Shown: positions 38,209 through 47,646, counted from the first letter of the stretch. The stretch: 64,000 nucleotides of DNA from Bradyrhizobium sp. OK095 (GCF_900109945.1 NZ_FOBX01000011.1:124001-188000), one strand, 5' to 3'. A program made the numbers and translations. The notes: generated by a model from the letters alone, not told the origin.

Positions 38209-38302
38209 TATTTTCGAAATAGGATGATTGCACAACAAAAGGGCGGATGCCGCGACCGCCTGCTCAATGAGCTTTCAGGTCTGGTGCCAGACAGGAGTTG
38301 GC

Positions 38303-39487
38303 GTGCGCGCGACGGTGAACTTCCCGGCTCACGGCGGCCCGGCGTTGCCGCCGTCCTTGCTGTTCAGGAATCTGTCGCCGTCGGCAGCGGATTTCGACCT
38401 GTCGCCGGTTGACGCACACTTCATGAAGCGCCGCGGCGCGCGCAACAAGCTGCGCATCGGCAATTTCCTCACCTTCACCGGCTCGCCCGGGATTTGGGGC
38501 CCGACCTCCACCAACAGCGCGATGCTGGCGGTCGCCGAGATCAACAAGCGTGGCGGCATTTTGGGCCGCGAGCTGGAGCTGTCGATCTATGATTCCGGCG
38601 GCCCGATCGACGATGTGGTGCGCCGCGCCGAGCAGGCGATCGCCTTCGACGAAGTCGATCTCATCATGGGCTCGCATATCAGCGCCGTCCGCGTCGCGCT
38701 GCGTAAGGTCACCGGCAATCGCATTCCCTACATCTACACGCCGGTCTATGAAGGCGGCGAACGCACTCCGGGCGTGATGGCGATCGGCGAGACGCCGCGC
38801 TGGCAGAGCCGGCCTGCGATCCACTGGCTTGCCGACGTCAAGAAGGCCGCGCGCTGGTATCTGATCGGCAGCGATTACGTCTGGCCATGGCAGTCGCATC
38901 GTTCGGTCAAGCGCTACATCAAGGAAGCGGGCGGCCAGGTCGTCGGGGAGGAGTTCGTCCCCGTCGGTGAGGACAATCACGAGCCGCATCTGGCGCGCAT
39001 CCGTGCCGCCAAGCCTGACGTCGTGCTGATCTCGCTGATCGGCACCGACAGCATCACCTTCAACCGCGCCTTCGCCGAAGCGGGCCTTGCCACCTCGACG
39101 CTACGGCTTGCCGGCGCGATGGACGAGACCGTGCTGCTCGGCATCGGCGCCGACAACACCGGGAACCTGTTCTGCGCCTCCGGCTATTTCAACTGCATGG
39201 TCTCGCGCGCCAATGACGAGTTCCTCAGTGGCTACCAGGCCATGTTCGGCCCGCACGCCCCGCCGGTCGGTTCGGTCGGCCAATCCAACTATGAGGGACT
39301 GCGGTTCCTGGAGTCCGTCGCCAATCGCGCCGGCTCGCTGGCCTTTCGTCCGCTGCTCAAGGCCGCGCGCAACACCGTCTATTCGGCGGGCCGCGGTCCG
39401 GTAACTCTTCGCGATGGCCGCGCCGAGATGCCGATGTATCTCGCCGAGGCCGACGGCCTCGATTTCAAGCTGATCAAACGGCTCTGA
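38303..39487 (+). CDS. AmiC-like amide-binding protein without signal peptide
   Basis: A 394-residue periplasmic-binding-protein fold of the leucine/amide/urea type (Peripla_BP_5/6). The domain begins about residue 50 (KLRIGNFLTFTGSPGIWGPT), with DYVWPWQSHRSVKRYIKEAGG and FNCMVSRANDEFLSGYQAMFG. No signal peptide is seen: the first 50 residues are Pro/Ala-rich and not hydrophobic. That fits a cytoplasmic sensor like Pseudomonas AmiC (about 385 residues) rather than a transport protein. GTG 38303 has CAGGAG five bases upstream; an ATG at 38267 has none. It leads the amidase and transporter genes. Confidence 0.78.
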   Translation: MRATVNFPAHGGPALPPSLLFRNLSPSAADFDLSPVDAHFMKRRGARNKLRIGNFLTFTGSPGIWGPTSTNSAMLAVAEINKRGGILGRELELSIYDSGGPIDDVVRRAEQAIAFDEVDLIMGSHISAVRVALRKVTGNRIPYIYTPVYEGGERTPGVMAIGETPRWQSRPAIHWLADVKKAARWYLIGSDYVWPWQSHRSVKRYIKEAGGQVVGEEFVPVGEDNHEPHLARIRAAKPDVVLISLIGTDSITFNRAFAEAGLATSTLRLAGAMDETVLLGIGADNTGNLFCASGYFNCMVSRANDEFLSGYQAMFGPHAPPVGSVGQSNYEGLRFLESVANRAGSLAFRPLLKAARNTVYSAGRGPVTLRDGRAEMPMYLAEADGLDFKLIKRL

Positions 39488-39664
39488 GCCTCAGTCGCGC
39501 ATCCCTAGCTGCCGAGATACGAAATAATACTTGAAAAGGAAAATATTTCCGTCTGTAATATCGACGCGAAGCCGGTTGGCCCGCGCCGTGCAGGCGCGAA
39601 CCACGCGGCTTTCGTCCAATGCCAAGGATCAACCAAGCATCAAGAAGCCTTTGAGGAGAGCGCC
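39488..39664. promoter_or_regulatory. Intergenic region before the amidase gene
   Basis: This 177-bp gap opens with an AT-rich stretch containing TTGAAA (39531-39536), the dyad GGAAAATATTTCC (39538-39550) and TAATAT (39556-39561). The -35/-10-like pair has a long 19-base spacer, so it is only a weak promoter candidate. TTTGAGGAGAGCGCC just before the amidase GTG is a good ribosome site. Confidence 0.4.
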
Positions 39665-41179
39665 GTGACTGTTGTCCTTCCCACGCCAGCCCAACTTCGC
39701 AGCGTCGCCGAGCAGTGCGGCCTTGCGCTGACCGATGAAGACGTGACCTCGTTCCGCGGCCTGATGCAGGGCTCGATCGAAGCCTACAATCTCGTCGGCG
39801 CGATGCCGGACGAGGTGCCGGAGGTGAAATATCCGCGCACGCCGGGCTACCGGCCCTCTCCGGAAGAGAACCCGCGCAACGCCTGGTATCGCAAGTCGAC
39901 CGTGAAGGGCGCCGCCAGCGGCAAGCTCAAGGGCAAGACCGTCGCGCTGAAGGACAACATCATGCTCGCCGGCGTTCCCATGATGAACGGCTCGGCGACG
40001 CTGGAAGGCTACGTGCCTGACTTCGATGCGACCGTGGTGACGCGCATCCTGGACGCCGGCGCGGATATCCTCGGCAAGACCCATTGCGAATCCTTCTGCA
40101 TGTCCGGCGGCAGCCATACCGGCGCGGTCGGGCCGGTCCATAACCCGCACAAGATGGGGTATTCGGCCGGCGGCTCGTCGTCCGGAAGCGGTGTCGTCGT
40201 CGCGCTCGGCGAAGCCGACATGGCGATGGGCGGCGACCAGGGCGGCTCGATCCGCATGCCGTCCTCGTTCTGCGGCACCTACGGCATGAAGCCGACCTGG
40301 GGGCTCGTGCCCTACACCGGCATCATGCCGATCGAAGTCTTCGTCGACCACACCGGCCCGATGACGGCGACCGTCGCCGACAATGCGCTGCTGCTCGAAG
40401 TGCTTGCCGGCGACGACGGTTACGATCCGCGCATCAAGGCCCCGAAGGTCGAGGACTACACCAAGGCGCTCGGCCAGGGCGTGAAGGGTATGAAGATCGG
40501 CATCCTCAAGGAAGGCTTTGAGCAGGCGAATGCGGAAGCCGCCGTCAACGAAAGCGTCCGCGAGGCCGCAAAACGCTTCAAGGATCTGGGCGCGACGGTC
40601 GAGATCGTCTCGATCCCGATGCATCTCATGGGACCCGCGATCTGGACCCCGATCGGCACCGAGGGCATGACCCAGACCATGATGTACGGCGACGGTTACG
40701 GCCTGAGCCGGTCCGACCTCTACTCGACCTCGCTGATGGATTTCCATCGCGGCTGGCGCCGGCAGGCGGACTCGCTGTCGGAGACGACAAAGCTGTTCCT
40801 GCTGCTCGGCACTTACATCAACAACACTTTTGGTCCGCGCTATTACGGCAAGGCGCTCAATATCTCGCGACGCCTGACTGCGGCCTACGACAAAGCGTTC
40901 AAGGACTACGACCTGCTGCTGCTGCCGACGACGCCGATGAAGGCGACCAAGCTGCCGGAGCCGACCGCCAGCCGTGAGGACTACGTCGCCCGCGCGCTGG
41001 AGATGATCTCCAACACAGCGCCGTTCGACATCACCCATCATCCCGCGATGTCGCTGCCCTGCGGCATGGTCGACGGCCTGCCGGTCGGCCTGATGCTGGT
41101 CGGCCGCATGTTCGAGGAATCCACCATCTACCGCGCCGCTCATGCCTTCGAGCAGATCGGCGACTGGAAGAAGATGTGA
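39665..41179 (+). CDS. Amidase, amidase-signature family (Rhodococcus-type)
   Basis: A 504-residue Ser-cisSer-Lys hydrolase that turns amides into acids and ammonia. The triad K96 (VALKDNIML), S171 (AGGSSSGSG) and nucleophile S195 (DQGGSIRMPSS) falls at the same numbers as in the characterised Rhodococcus enantioselective amidase. The start is GTG with a strong ribosome site. The ABC transporter genes follow 36 bp later, so uptake and hydrolysis are probably co-expressed. No nitrile hydratase is nearby. The substrate, probably a short or aromatic amide, cannot be read directly. Confidence 0.9.
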   Translation: MTVVLPTPAQLRSVAEQCGLALTDEDVTSFRGLMQGSIEAYNLVGAMPDEVPEVKYPRTPGYRPSPEENPRNAWYRKSTVKGAASGKLKGKTVALKDNIMLAGVPMMNGSATLEGYVPDFDATVVTRILDAGADILGKTHCESFCMSGGSHTGAVGPVHNPHKMGYSAGGSSSGSGVVVALGEADMAMGGDQGGSIRMPSSFCGTYGMKPTWGLVPYTGIMPIEVFVDHTGPMTATVADNALLLEVLAGDDGYDPRIKAPKVEDYTKALGQGVKGMKIGILKEGFEQANAEAAVNESVREAAKRFKDLGATVEIVSIPMHLMGPAIWTPIGTEGMTQTMMYGDGYGLSRSDLYSTSLMDFHRGWRRQADSLSETTKLFLLLGTYINNTFGPRYYGKALNISRRLTAAYDKAFKDYDLLLLPTTPMKATKLPEPTASREDYVARALEMISNTAPFDITHHPAMSLPCGMVDGLPVGLMLVGRMFEESTIYRAAHAFEQIGDWKKM

Positions 41180-41215
41180 GCGAGGCTTTGATGCAGACGG
41201 ACGGAACAGCACCAA

Positions 41216-42073
41216 ATGGCTAACGCGTTCGTCGCGGCGTTCGAAATCCTGAGTTTTGGCGCGATCATCGTCCTGATCGTGCTTGGGCTCGGGATCATCG
41301 CCAGCATGATGGGCATCTTCAATTTCGCGCAGGGCGAGTTCGTCCTGCTCGGGGCCTACATCACCTATCTCGCCTACGCCAAGGGCCTGCCGATCTGGAC
41401 CGGCATGGTCGCGGCGCCCTTCGTGGTCGGCGCGCTCGGCTTCGTGCTGGAGGCGCTGATCATCCGCCGCTTCTACGCTGCGCCCATCGTTGCCATGCTC
41501 GGCACCTATGCACTCGGGCTGATCATCCGCGAATCCGTGCGCGGCCTGATCGGCGGCTTCTATCTCACCGTGCCCGAGCCGATCGGCGGCTCGATCGATA
41601 TCGGCGCCATGCACATCTCCGCCTGGCGCTTCACCATCATCGTCATCACGCTGCTGGTGATGGCGGGCTGTTATCTCCTGCTGTCGCGCACGAGTTTTGG
41701 ATTGCGCATGCGGGCGACGCTGGAAAATCCGTCGCTGGCGCGAGCGTCGGGCATTTCCACGCCCTTGATGTACGGCGCCACCTTTGCGTTCGGCTCCGCG
41801 CTCGCCGGCCTTGCCGGTGCGCTGATCGTGCCGGTGTTCAGTCTCTATGCCGATCTCGGGCTGCGCTTCCTGATCCAGGGCTTTGTCGCGGTGATGGTCG
41901 GCGGCATCGGCTCCTTCATCGGGCCGGTCGCCGGCGCCGGCGTCATCGGCACGCTCAGCGCCGCGCTGCCATGGGTGATGGCGCCTGTCGTCGCCGACGT
42001 CCTCGTTTTCGTTCTCGCCATTGTCTTCATCAAATTCCGGCCACAGGGCCTCATCGCTGGAAAAGGGGTTTAA
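41216..42073 (+). CDS. ABC transporter permease, branched-chain amino acid/urea type (LivH-like)
   Basis: A 285-residue inner-membrane permease with about eight hydrophobic segments. GIIASMMGIFNFAQGEFVLLG is the hallmark LivH/UrtB opening, and GGIGSFIGPVAGAGVIGTL is the later conserved loop. It pairs with the LivM-like permease at 43.3 kb. Its stop is two bases before the binding-protein gene. The locus suggests amide or urea uptake rather than leucine. Confidence 0.88.
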   Translation: MANAFVAAFEILSFGAIIVLIVLGLGIIASMMGIFNFAQGEFVLLGAYITYLAYAKGLPIWTGMVAAPFVVGALGFVLEALIIRRFYAAPIVAMLGTYALGLIIRESVRGLIGGFYLTVPEPIGGSIDIGAMHISAWRFTIIVITLLVMAGCYLLLSRTSFGLRMRATLENPSLARASGISTPLMYGATFAFGSALAGLAGALIVPVFSLYADLGLRFLIQGFVAVMVGGIGSFIGPVAGAGVIGTLSAALPWVMAPVVADVLVFVLAIVFIKFRPQGLIAGKGV

Positions 42074-42075
42074 AT

Positions 42076-43296
42076 ATGTTTGCAGATCGCACCAATCTTA
42101 CCCGCCGCCGCTTCCTCGGCAATTTAGCCTTTGCCACCGGCGCGGTCGCGACCGGTGTCGGCAGTTGGGTGATCCCGGCGCCTTGGGCCAACGCGGCCGA
42201 GGGCCCGATCAAGGTCGGCATCGCCACGGACCTCACCGGTCCGATCGCCTATGCCGGCACAGCTGACGCCAATGTCGCCAAGATGCTGATCAAGGAGATG
42301 AACGCCGCGGGTGGCTTGCTCGGCCGCCCGCTCGAGCTCTACATCGAGGACACCGCCTCGAACGAATCCGTCGCCGTCGGCAATGTCCGAAAACTGATCC
42401 AGCGCGACAAGGTCGACATGGTGCTGGGCGGCATCACCTCGTCGATGCGCAACGCGATCAAGGATCCGATCGTGGCGCGCGGCAAGACGCTCTACATCTA
42501 TCCGCAGCTCTACGAGGGCAAGGAGTGCACGCCCTATCTGTTCTGCACCGGGCCGACCCCGGCGCAGCAGTGCGACGAATTCATCCCTTGGCTGATCAAG
42601 AACGGCGGCAAGAAATTTGCGCTGCCGAGCGCCAATTATGTCTGGCCGCATACGCTCAACGTTTACGCCCGCAAGGTGATCGAGGCGAACGGCGGCGAGG
42701 TGGTGTTCGAGGAATATTATCCGCTCGACCAGGTCGACTTCTCCGCGACCGTCAACCGCATCATCTCCAACAAGGTCGATGTCGTCTTCAACACCGTCAT
42801 CCCGCCCGGCGTCGGCCCGTTCTTCAAGCAGCTCTATGAAGCCGGCTTCCTCAAGAACGGCGGGCGTTTGGCTTGCGTCTACTATGACGAGAACACGCTC
42901 AACATCAATCAGGCCGCCGAGATCGAGGGGCTCGCGAGCTGTCTCGATTACTTCAAGGTGCTGACCAAGGAGGATGCGTTCAACGCAAAAATCCAGGCGG
43001 CCTATGAGAAGGATTTCCCCGGCAACTTCCTGTTCGCCGCCGGCAGTGCCGCGACCGGCACCTATCGCGGCCTGAAGCTGTGGGAAGCCGCCGTCAAGGA
43101 AGCCGGCAAGGTCGATCGCGAGTCGGTTGCCGCCGCGCTCGACCACGCCAAGATCGCGGAAGGCCCGGGCGGACCGGCCGAGATGGTGCCGGGCAAGCGG
43201 CACTGCAAGATGAAGATGTACACTGCAGTGGCCAAGGGCGGGAATTACGAGATCGTCGGACGTAGCAATGGTCTCGTCGATCCCAAGGAATGCTGA
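42076..43296 (+). CDS. ABC transporter substrate-binding protein, urea/short-chain amide type, Tat-exported
   Basis: A 406-residue periplasmic binding protein of the UrtA/FmdD group. The leader TRRRFLGNLAFATGAVATG has a clear twin-arginine motif, with likely cleavage after ANAAE near residue 40. EGPIKVGIATDLTGPIAYAG starts the mature domain. It is distantly similar to the AmiC-like protein upstream and to UrtA at 59.4 kb, with the shared YIYPQLYEGKE and NYVWPHTLNVYARK segments. It starts two bases after the first permease gene, a tight coupling. Confidence 0.88.
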   Translation: MFADRTNLTRRRFLGNLAFATGAVATGVGSWVIPAPWANAAEGPIKVGIATDLTGPIAYAGTADANVAKMLIKEMNAAGGLLGRPLELYIEDTASNESVAVGNVRKLIQRDKVDMVLGGITSSMRNAIKDPIVARGKTLYIYPQLYEGKECTPYLFCTGPTPAQQCDEFIPWLIKNGGKKFALPSANYVWPHTLNVYARKVIEANGGEVVFEEYYPLDQVDFSATVNRIISNKVDVVFNTVIPPGVGPFFKQLYEAGFLKNGGRLACVYYDENTLNINQAAEIEGLASCLDYFKVLTKEDAFNAKIQAAYEKDFPGNFLFAAGSAATGTYRGLKLWEAAVKEAGKVDRESVAAALDHAKIAEGPGGPAEMVPGKRHCKMKMYTAVAKGGNYEIVGRSNGLVDPKEC

Positions 43297-43315
43297 GAAG
43301 GAATGCTAAGGTCGA

Positions 43316-44410
43316 ATGCCGAAGTCGATGGGCGCAGTGAAACAGGCGATCCCCGCCGAGATCGGCGGGGAGACGGACGCCGTCATGGGTAGCAGCGGAG
43401 CGGCGGCTGAGGCCGTCGCGGGACGAAAAATCCTGCCGATCGTGGAGGGCGTGGTGCTCGTCGCCGCGCTCCTCGCGCCGCTGGTGCTGCAAGACTACCT
43501 CACGGTGTTCGCGACGCGCGTGATCATCCTCGCGCTGTTCGCGCTGTCGTTCGATCTGGTCTGGGGCTACGCCGGCATCATGAGTTTTGGCCAGGCCTTG
43601 TTCTTCGGCTCGGCCGGCTATGGCGTGGCACTGCTCGCGCGCGACCTGGACATCACCAACATCTTCCTGGTGCTGCCGGCGGGCACGATCATCGGCCTGA
43701 CCTTCGCGCTGCTGCTTGGCGGCTTCCTGCTGCTCGGACGGCATCCTTCCAGCGTGATCTTCGTCTCGCTGGGCACGCTGACCGGCTCCTACGCGGCCGA
43801 TCGCCTCGCGCGCGGCTGGTATTATCTCGGCGGCCAGAACGGCATCCCCTCGATCGCGCCGATGACGCTCGGCGGCTACGAGTTCTCGGAAGGGCCGCCC
43901 TTCTACTATCTCGTGCTCGGCATTCTCGTCGTCGTCTATCTGCTCTGCCGCTTCCTGGTGCGCTCGCAGTTCGGGCTGGCGCTCGCAGGCCTGCGCGAGA
44001 ACGAGCAGCGCATCGCCTTCTTCGGCTACAAGGTGCAGCATCTGAAAGCGATCATCTTCGCCATCGGCGGCGCCGTCGCGGGCCTCGCCGGCAGCCTCTA
44101 TGCCTTCCACGAAGGTTTTGTCTGGCCCAACATGGTCGGCGTCGTCGTTTCGACGCAGGTCGTGCTCTATGTGCTGTTCGGCGGCTCTGGCACGCTGATC
44201 GGTGCGGTCATCGGCGCTGTCATTGTCGAGGGCGTCAGCTTCTGGCTCTCCGACAATTACCGCGACATCTGGCCGATCATCCTTGGATTGCTGCTGCTGC
44301 TCGTGATCCTGTTCCGGCCGCTCGGCCTGATCAGTTTTGTGCTCGGCGAACGCGAGCGGGTCGGCAGCTTCGGCGCGAAGATCAAGGAGAAGCGCGATGC
44401 CGCTCCTTGA
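43316..44410 (+). CDS. ABC transporter permease, LivM-like
   Basis: A 364-residue inner-membrane permease with about ten hydrophobic segments. GYAGIMSFGQALFFGSAGYG and GLRENEQRIAFFGYKVQHLK are the LivM/UrtC family marks. The first 35 residues are a soluble extension. It forms the channel with the LivH-like protein. The next gene's ATG lies 14 bases inside its 3' end, so translation of the ATPase is coupled. Confidence 0.88.
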   Translation: MPKSMGAVKQAIPAEIGGETDAVMGSSGAAAEAVAGRKILPIVEGVVLVAALLAPLVLQDYLTVFATRVIILALFALSFDLVWGYAGIMSFGQALFFGSAGYGVALLARDLDITNIFLVLPAGTIIGLTFALLLGGFLLLGRHPSSVIFVSLGTLTGSYAADRLARGWYYLGGQNGIPSIAPMTLGGYEFSEGPPFYYLVLGILVVVYLLCRFLVRSQFGLALAGLRENEQRIAFFGYKVQHLKAIIFAIGGAVAGLAGSLYAFHEGFVWPNMVGVVVSTQVVLYVLFGGSGTLIGAVIGAVIVEGVSFWLSDNYRDIWPIILGLLLLLVILFRPLGLISFVLGERERVGSFGAKIKEKRDAAP

Positions 44411-45131
44411 AGCCGCAGGCGTCTCAAAGATATTCGGCAAGCTCACCGCGCTCGACGGCGCCGCGCTCACTGTCGGCGAGAACGAGTTTCACGGCCTGAT
44501 TGGCCCCAACGGCTCTGGCAAGAGCACGCTGATGAAGTGCATCGCGGGGGCCGAGGTACCGACGCAGGGCAAGGTGAGCTTCATCAACACCGACATCACC
44601 GCGTTCACGCCGACCGAGCGTGCGCGGGCCGGAATGAGCCTGAAATTCCAGATCACGTCCGTGCTGCCGTCGCTGACGCTCTACGACAACATCCTGCTCG
44701 CGCTGCAGGCGCAATCCTCGCTGCTCGACCTCGTGTTCTCGCGCACCCGCGGGCTCCTGCACGATCAGGTCATGACCATGCTGACGCAATTCCGTCTCGC
44801 CGACCGCGCCTTCGATCCGGCCGCGGCGCTGTCGCACGGCCAGCAGCAATGGCTGGAGATCGCGATGGCGCTTGCGGGCAAACCAAAACTGTTGCTGCTG
44901 GATGAGCCGACCGGCGGCATGAGCCTGGAGGAGCGCCGCGTCACCGGCGAATTGCTCCAGCCGATTAAAAAACACTGCTCGCTCGTCATCGTCGAGCACG
45001 ACCTCGATTTCATCCGCGACATCTGTGACCGCCTGACCGTGCTCGACCAGGGCAAGGTGCTGGCATCCGGCACGGTGTCCGAGATCCAGGCCAACAAAGC
45101 CGTCCAGGAGATTTATCTGCGCCGTGCCTGA
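44397..45131 (+). CDS. ABC transporter ATP-binding protein, LivG/UrtD-like
   Basis: A 244-residue ATPase. Walker A is GPNGSGKST, the Q-loop is in SLKFQITSVLP, the signature is LSHGQQQ and Walker B LLLLDEP with the VEHD H-loop. LSHGQ in place of LSGGQ is shared with UrtD at 62.9 kb and supports a urea/amide carrier rather than leucine. It overlaps the permease gene by 14 bases and the next ATPase by 8. Confidence 0.9.
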   Translation: MPLLEAAGVSKIFGKLTALDGAALTVGENEFHGLIGPNGSGKSTLMKCIAGAEVPTQGKVSFINTDITAFTPTERARAGMSLKFQITSVLPSLTLYDNILLALQAQSSLLDLVFSRTRGLLHDQVMTMLTQFRLADRAFDPAAALSHGQQQWLEIAMALAGKPKLLLLDEPTGGMSLEERRVTGELLQPIKKHCSLVIVEHDLDFIRDICDRLTVLDQGKVLASGTVSEIQANKAVQEIYLRRA

Positions 45132-45819
45132 ATTTTTGGACATCAAGCATCTCGACGCCGGCTATGGTCGCAGCCAGGTCCTGTTCGACGTCAGCCTCGG
45201 CATCCCCTGGCGCGGCGGGGTCGCCGTGCTCGGGCGCAACGGCGCCGGCAAGACCACGCTGATGAAAACCATCGTCGGCGAGCTGCCGGCGTGGAAGGGC
45301 GAGGTCGCCTTCGACGGCCGCGACATCAGCCGCCGCGCCACCCAGGAGCGCGTTCGTGCCGGCATCGGCTACGTCCCGCAGGAGCATTCGGTGTTCGCGC
45401 GCCTGTCGGTGCGCGACAATCTCGCGGTCGGCTCGCTCACCAACAGGGATGCCAATGCGGTCGATCGCGTGCTGGCCATCTTCCCAAAACTCGGCCAGCG
45501 CCTCGACCAGCCCGCCGGCACGCTCTCCGGCGGCGAACGCAAGATGCTCGCCATCGGCCGTGCCATGCTGGGCGATCCAAAACTTCTGTTGCTGGATGAG
45601 CCGACCGAAGGCGTCTGGATCGGCGTCATCGAGGAGATCACCGAACGCCTGATCGAGCTCGCGAAGAACATCGCCGTCATCATCGTCGAGCAGCACCTCG
45701 ACCTGGCGCTCCGCGTCGCGGACTATGCCTATGTGCTGGACCGTGGAAGAGTCGCGTTGCAGGGGCAGGCGGGGGAGGTGAGGGACAATCCAGAACTGGT
45801 GCGGTATCTGGCGCCGTAG
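45124..45819 (+). CDS. ABC transporter ATP-binding protein, LivF/UrtE-like
   Basis: A 231-residue ATPase, second of the pair. Walker A GRNGAGKTT, Q-loop in GYVPQEHSVFARLSV, signature LSGGERKM, Walker B LLLLDEPTEG and EQHLDLAL. It starts with GTG inside the previous gene, an 8-base overlap. It is the last gene of the amide locus; a long palindromic repeat follows. Confidence 0.9.
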   Translation: MPEFLDIKHLDAGYGRSQVLFDVSLGIPWRGGVAVLGRNGAGKTTLMKTIVGELPAWKGEVAFDGRDISRRATQERVRAGIGYVPQEHSVFARLSVRDNLAVGSLTNRDANAVDRVLAIFPKLGQRLDQPAGTLSGGERKMLAIGRAMLGDPKLLLLDEPTEGVWIGVIEEITERLIELAKNIAVIIVEQHLDLALRVADYAYVLDRGRVALQGQAGEVRDNPELVRYLAP

Positions 45820-45870
45820 GTTGCGCTGCCCGCTCTGCAGCTATCGCTCGCCGCGGCACCCTGCCAGTCC

Positions 45871-45996
45871 CGTCATCCTGAGGCGCGAGTGATGGGGCGC
45901 GGAAGCGCCCCATCGGGAGCCTCGAAGGGTGAGCGGCCGAGATGCAGCCGGGCCGTCGCCCTTCGAGGCTCGCTACGCGAGCGCCTCAGGGTGACG
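45871..45996. repeat. 126-bp interrupted palindrome after the amide-transport operon
   Basis: The outer arms CGTCATCCTGAGGCGC and GCGCCTCAGGGTGACG pair at 15 of 16 positions. Inside are GGGGCGC/GCGCCCC and GCCTCGAAGGG/CCCTTCGAGGC blocks, so a large branched hairpin is possible. It lies between the convergent transporter operon and L,D-transpeptidase gene and resembles the segment at 31891-31936. Confidence 0.75.
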
Positions 45997-46041
45997 GTGA
46001 GAGACTGTCAGTCGAGGAAGGCCTGAACCAGAGCCCTGCCC

Positions 46042-47631
46042 CTACTTCACCGCCCCGAACCGGCTCTCGAACGAGTTCGACGACACCACCGGCGCGGCGC
46101 CCATGATCTGGGTTGCTTCGCCGGCGCCATCCGACACCGACGGCTTCAGCGCCGGACGCGTTGCGGCAAGCCGTGTATCTGGCTTCACCGGCTCGACGGG
46201 TTTTGCGGCCACGGTCGCGGCTGGCTTCGGGGCATCTTTCGAAGTGTCGCGGCCGGGCACGAACCGGGTCACCGCGGCCTTCAGGCGTGATGCTGCGGTG
46301 GTCGGCGTTGTCGACGTCGTGGCCGGAGCTGCGGACGCGGTGGCTTGCGGCGGAGGCGTTGTCGCCGTGGTCTCGGCGGTGCCCATGCCCATCTTGCGGC
46401 CGAGGTTGGAGAAGAAGCCGGACTTTTCGGCCGGCGCGGCTGTGGCGACGCGGGTGTTGGTGGCGGGCGCGCTGACGGCGACGACCGGCTCTTCCTGCGG
46501 CGCAGCCGCGATAGCTTCGAGATTCGGCTTGGGCGGATTGACGGTGCCGGGGATCGTGCCCGGCGCCTTCGACATCGCCAGCATCTGGAGCGTGGTGCCT
46601 TCGGCCCCCTCCGACAGACCTGTCGATCCCTCCGGAATCTTCGCGGCAAAAATCTTGTTCATGCCGCCGTCGATGCCGGTGTTCATGCGCGCAACCGGCG
46701 TGCCGCGCGAAACCAGCTTGTTGTATTCGGCCTGGTCGCGCTGGTCCTTCTCGCGCACGGCGCTCGCGATGTCTTCAGGGATCACATAGGCCGGGCATTT
46801 TGCCGAGGCGTCGAACACCGGATCGCGCTTGGCGTCGGGCGCGCGTGTCGCGTCGAAGACGTACTTCTTCTCGCAGAAATCGACCTTCGGCTCCTGCCGC
46901 GTCACCTCGAAATGATCATAGCCTTCCTTGATCATCTTCCAGAAGGCCATGTTCGGATTGGTCCGGTGCTTGGCCATGTTCACCGGCGTCATCTTGAACG
47001 GATAGGCCTGGAACTGAAACGCCTTCTGGCCGCCGAAGAAGGACTCGCGGCCCATCGAATAGATCTCGGCGATCTGCTCGTCGGTCATCGCGTAGCAGCC
47101 GCGCGAGGAGCAATCGCCATGCACCATCAGCTGCGAGCCAGTGCGGCCGAGTGCCTTGTCGAACGCGTTGGGGAAGCCGGTGTTGAACGAAAGGTAGTAG
47201 GCCGATTGCGGATTCATCTGGCTCGGATTGATCGAGTAGAATCCTTCGGGCGCCTGGCGGTCGCCCTCGCGCACCTTCGGACCGAGATCGCCGGACCAGC
47301 GGCAAATCGGATAGGTCTTGAGCAGCGCGAATTGGCCGTTGCGGGTCTGCTTCCAGATCTCGAGCTCGGCCTCCTGCTTGAACAGGCGGATCAGGATCGG
47401 CGATTGCAGATCCATGTCCTTCTCGCCCATCGCGGCGATGAGTTTGGGCGAGACCGGCTGGTTGGCCTTGGCGTTGGTCGCGAGCGAAACCTGGTCGGTA
47501 TCGCAGCCGGCCAGCATGATGCTGGCCGTCATCAGCGCAACCGAAGCCAAGAGCGCGCGAGCAAGCGAACGAGAAATCAAGATGGACCCCACACCGTGCC
47601 GGGCATCGCGCAAACCCCAATCTCGAAGCAT
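46042..47631 (-). CDS. L,D-transpeptidase family protein, probable lipoprotein
   Basis: A protein of about 529 residues with a YkuD/YafK-type L,D-transpeptidase domain (about residues 60-250). The catalytic motif is VHGDCSSRGCYAMTDEQIAE. Such enzymes crosslink peptidoglycan or attach proteins to it. A lipobox is seen in TASIMLAGCDTD. The C-terminal 200 residues are Ala/Pro/Thr-rich and likely disordered. Start is uncertain: ATG 47631, ATG 47646, or TTG 47580, which leaves the most compact lipoprotein signal (MISRSLARALLASVALMTAS). Confidence 0.83.
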   Translation of the reverse strand: MLRDWGLRDARHGVGSILISRSLARALLASVALMTASIMLAGCDTDQVSLATNAKANQPVSPKLIAAMGEKDMDLQSPILIRLFKQEAELEIWKQTRNGQFALLKTYPICRWSGDLGPKVREGDRQAPEGFYSINPSQMNPQSAYYLSFNTGFPNAFDKALGRTGSQLMVHGDCSSRGCYAMTDEQIAEIYSMGRESFFGGQKAFQFQAYPFKMTPVNMAKHRTNPNMAFWKMIKEGYDHFEVTRQEPKVDFCEKKYVFDATRAPDAKRDPVFDASAKCPAYVIPEDIASAVREKDQRDQAEYNKLVSRGTPVARMNTGIDGGMNKIFAAKIPEGSTGLSEGAEGTTLQMLAMSKAPGTIPGTVNPPKPNLEAIAAAPQEEPVVAVSAPATNTRVATAAPAEKSGFFSNLGRKMGMGTAETTATTPPPQATASAAPATTSTTPTTAASRLKAAVTRFVPGRDTSKDAPKPAATVAAKPVEPVKPDTRLAATRPALKPSVSDGAGEATQIMGAAPVVSSNSFESRFGAVK

Positions 47632-47646
47632 GATCCGACCGGACAT

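Noticed and set aside
38267..38302. ATG upstream start of the AmiC-like gene, giving a possible secretion leader
   Set aside because: The 12 added residues (MSFQVWCQTGVG) do not make a signal peptide and lack a ribosome site, whereas the GTG at 38303 has CAGGAG in position.
39629..41614. Minus-strand open frame of 661 codons opposite the amidase gene
   Set aside because: Antisense shadow of an intact amidase with all three catalytic residues.
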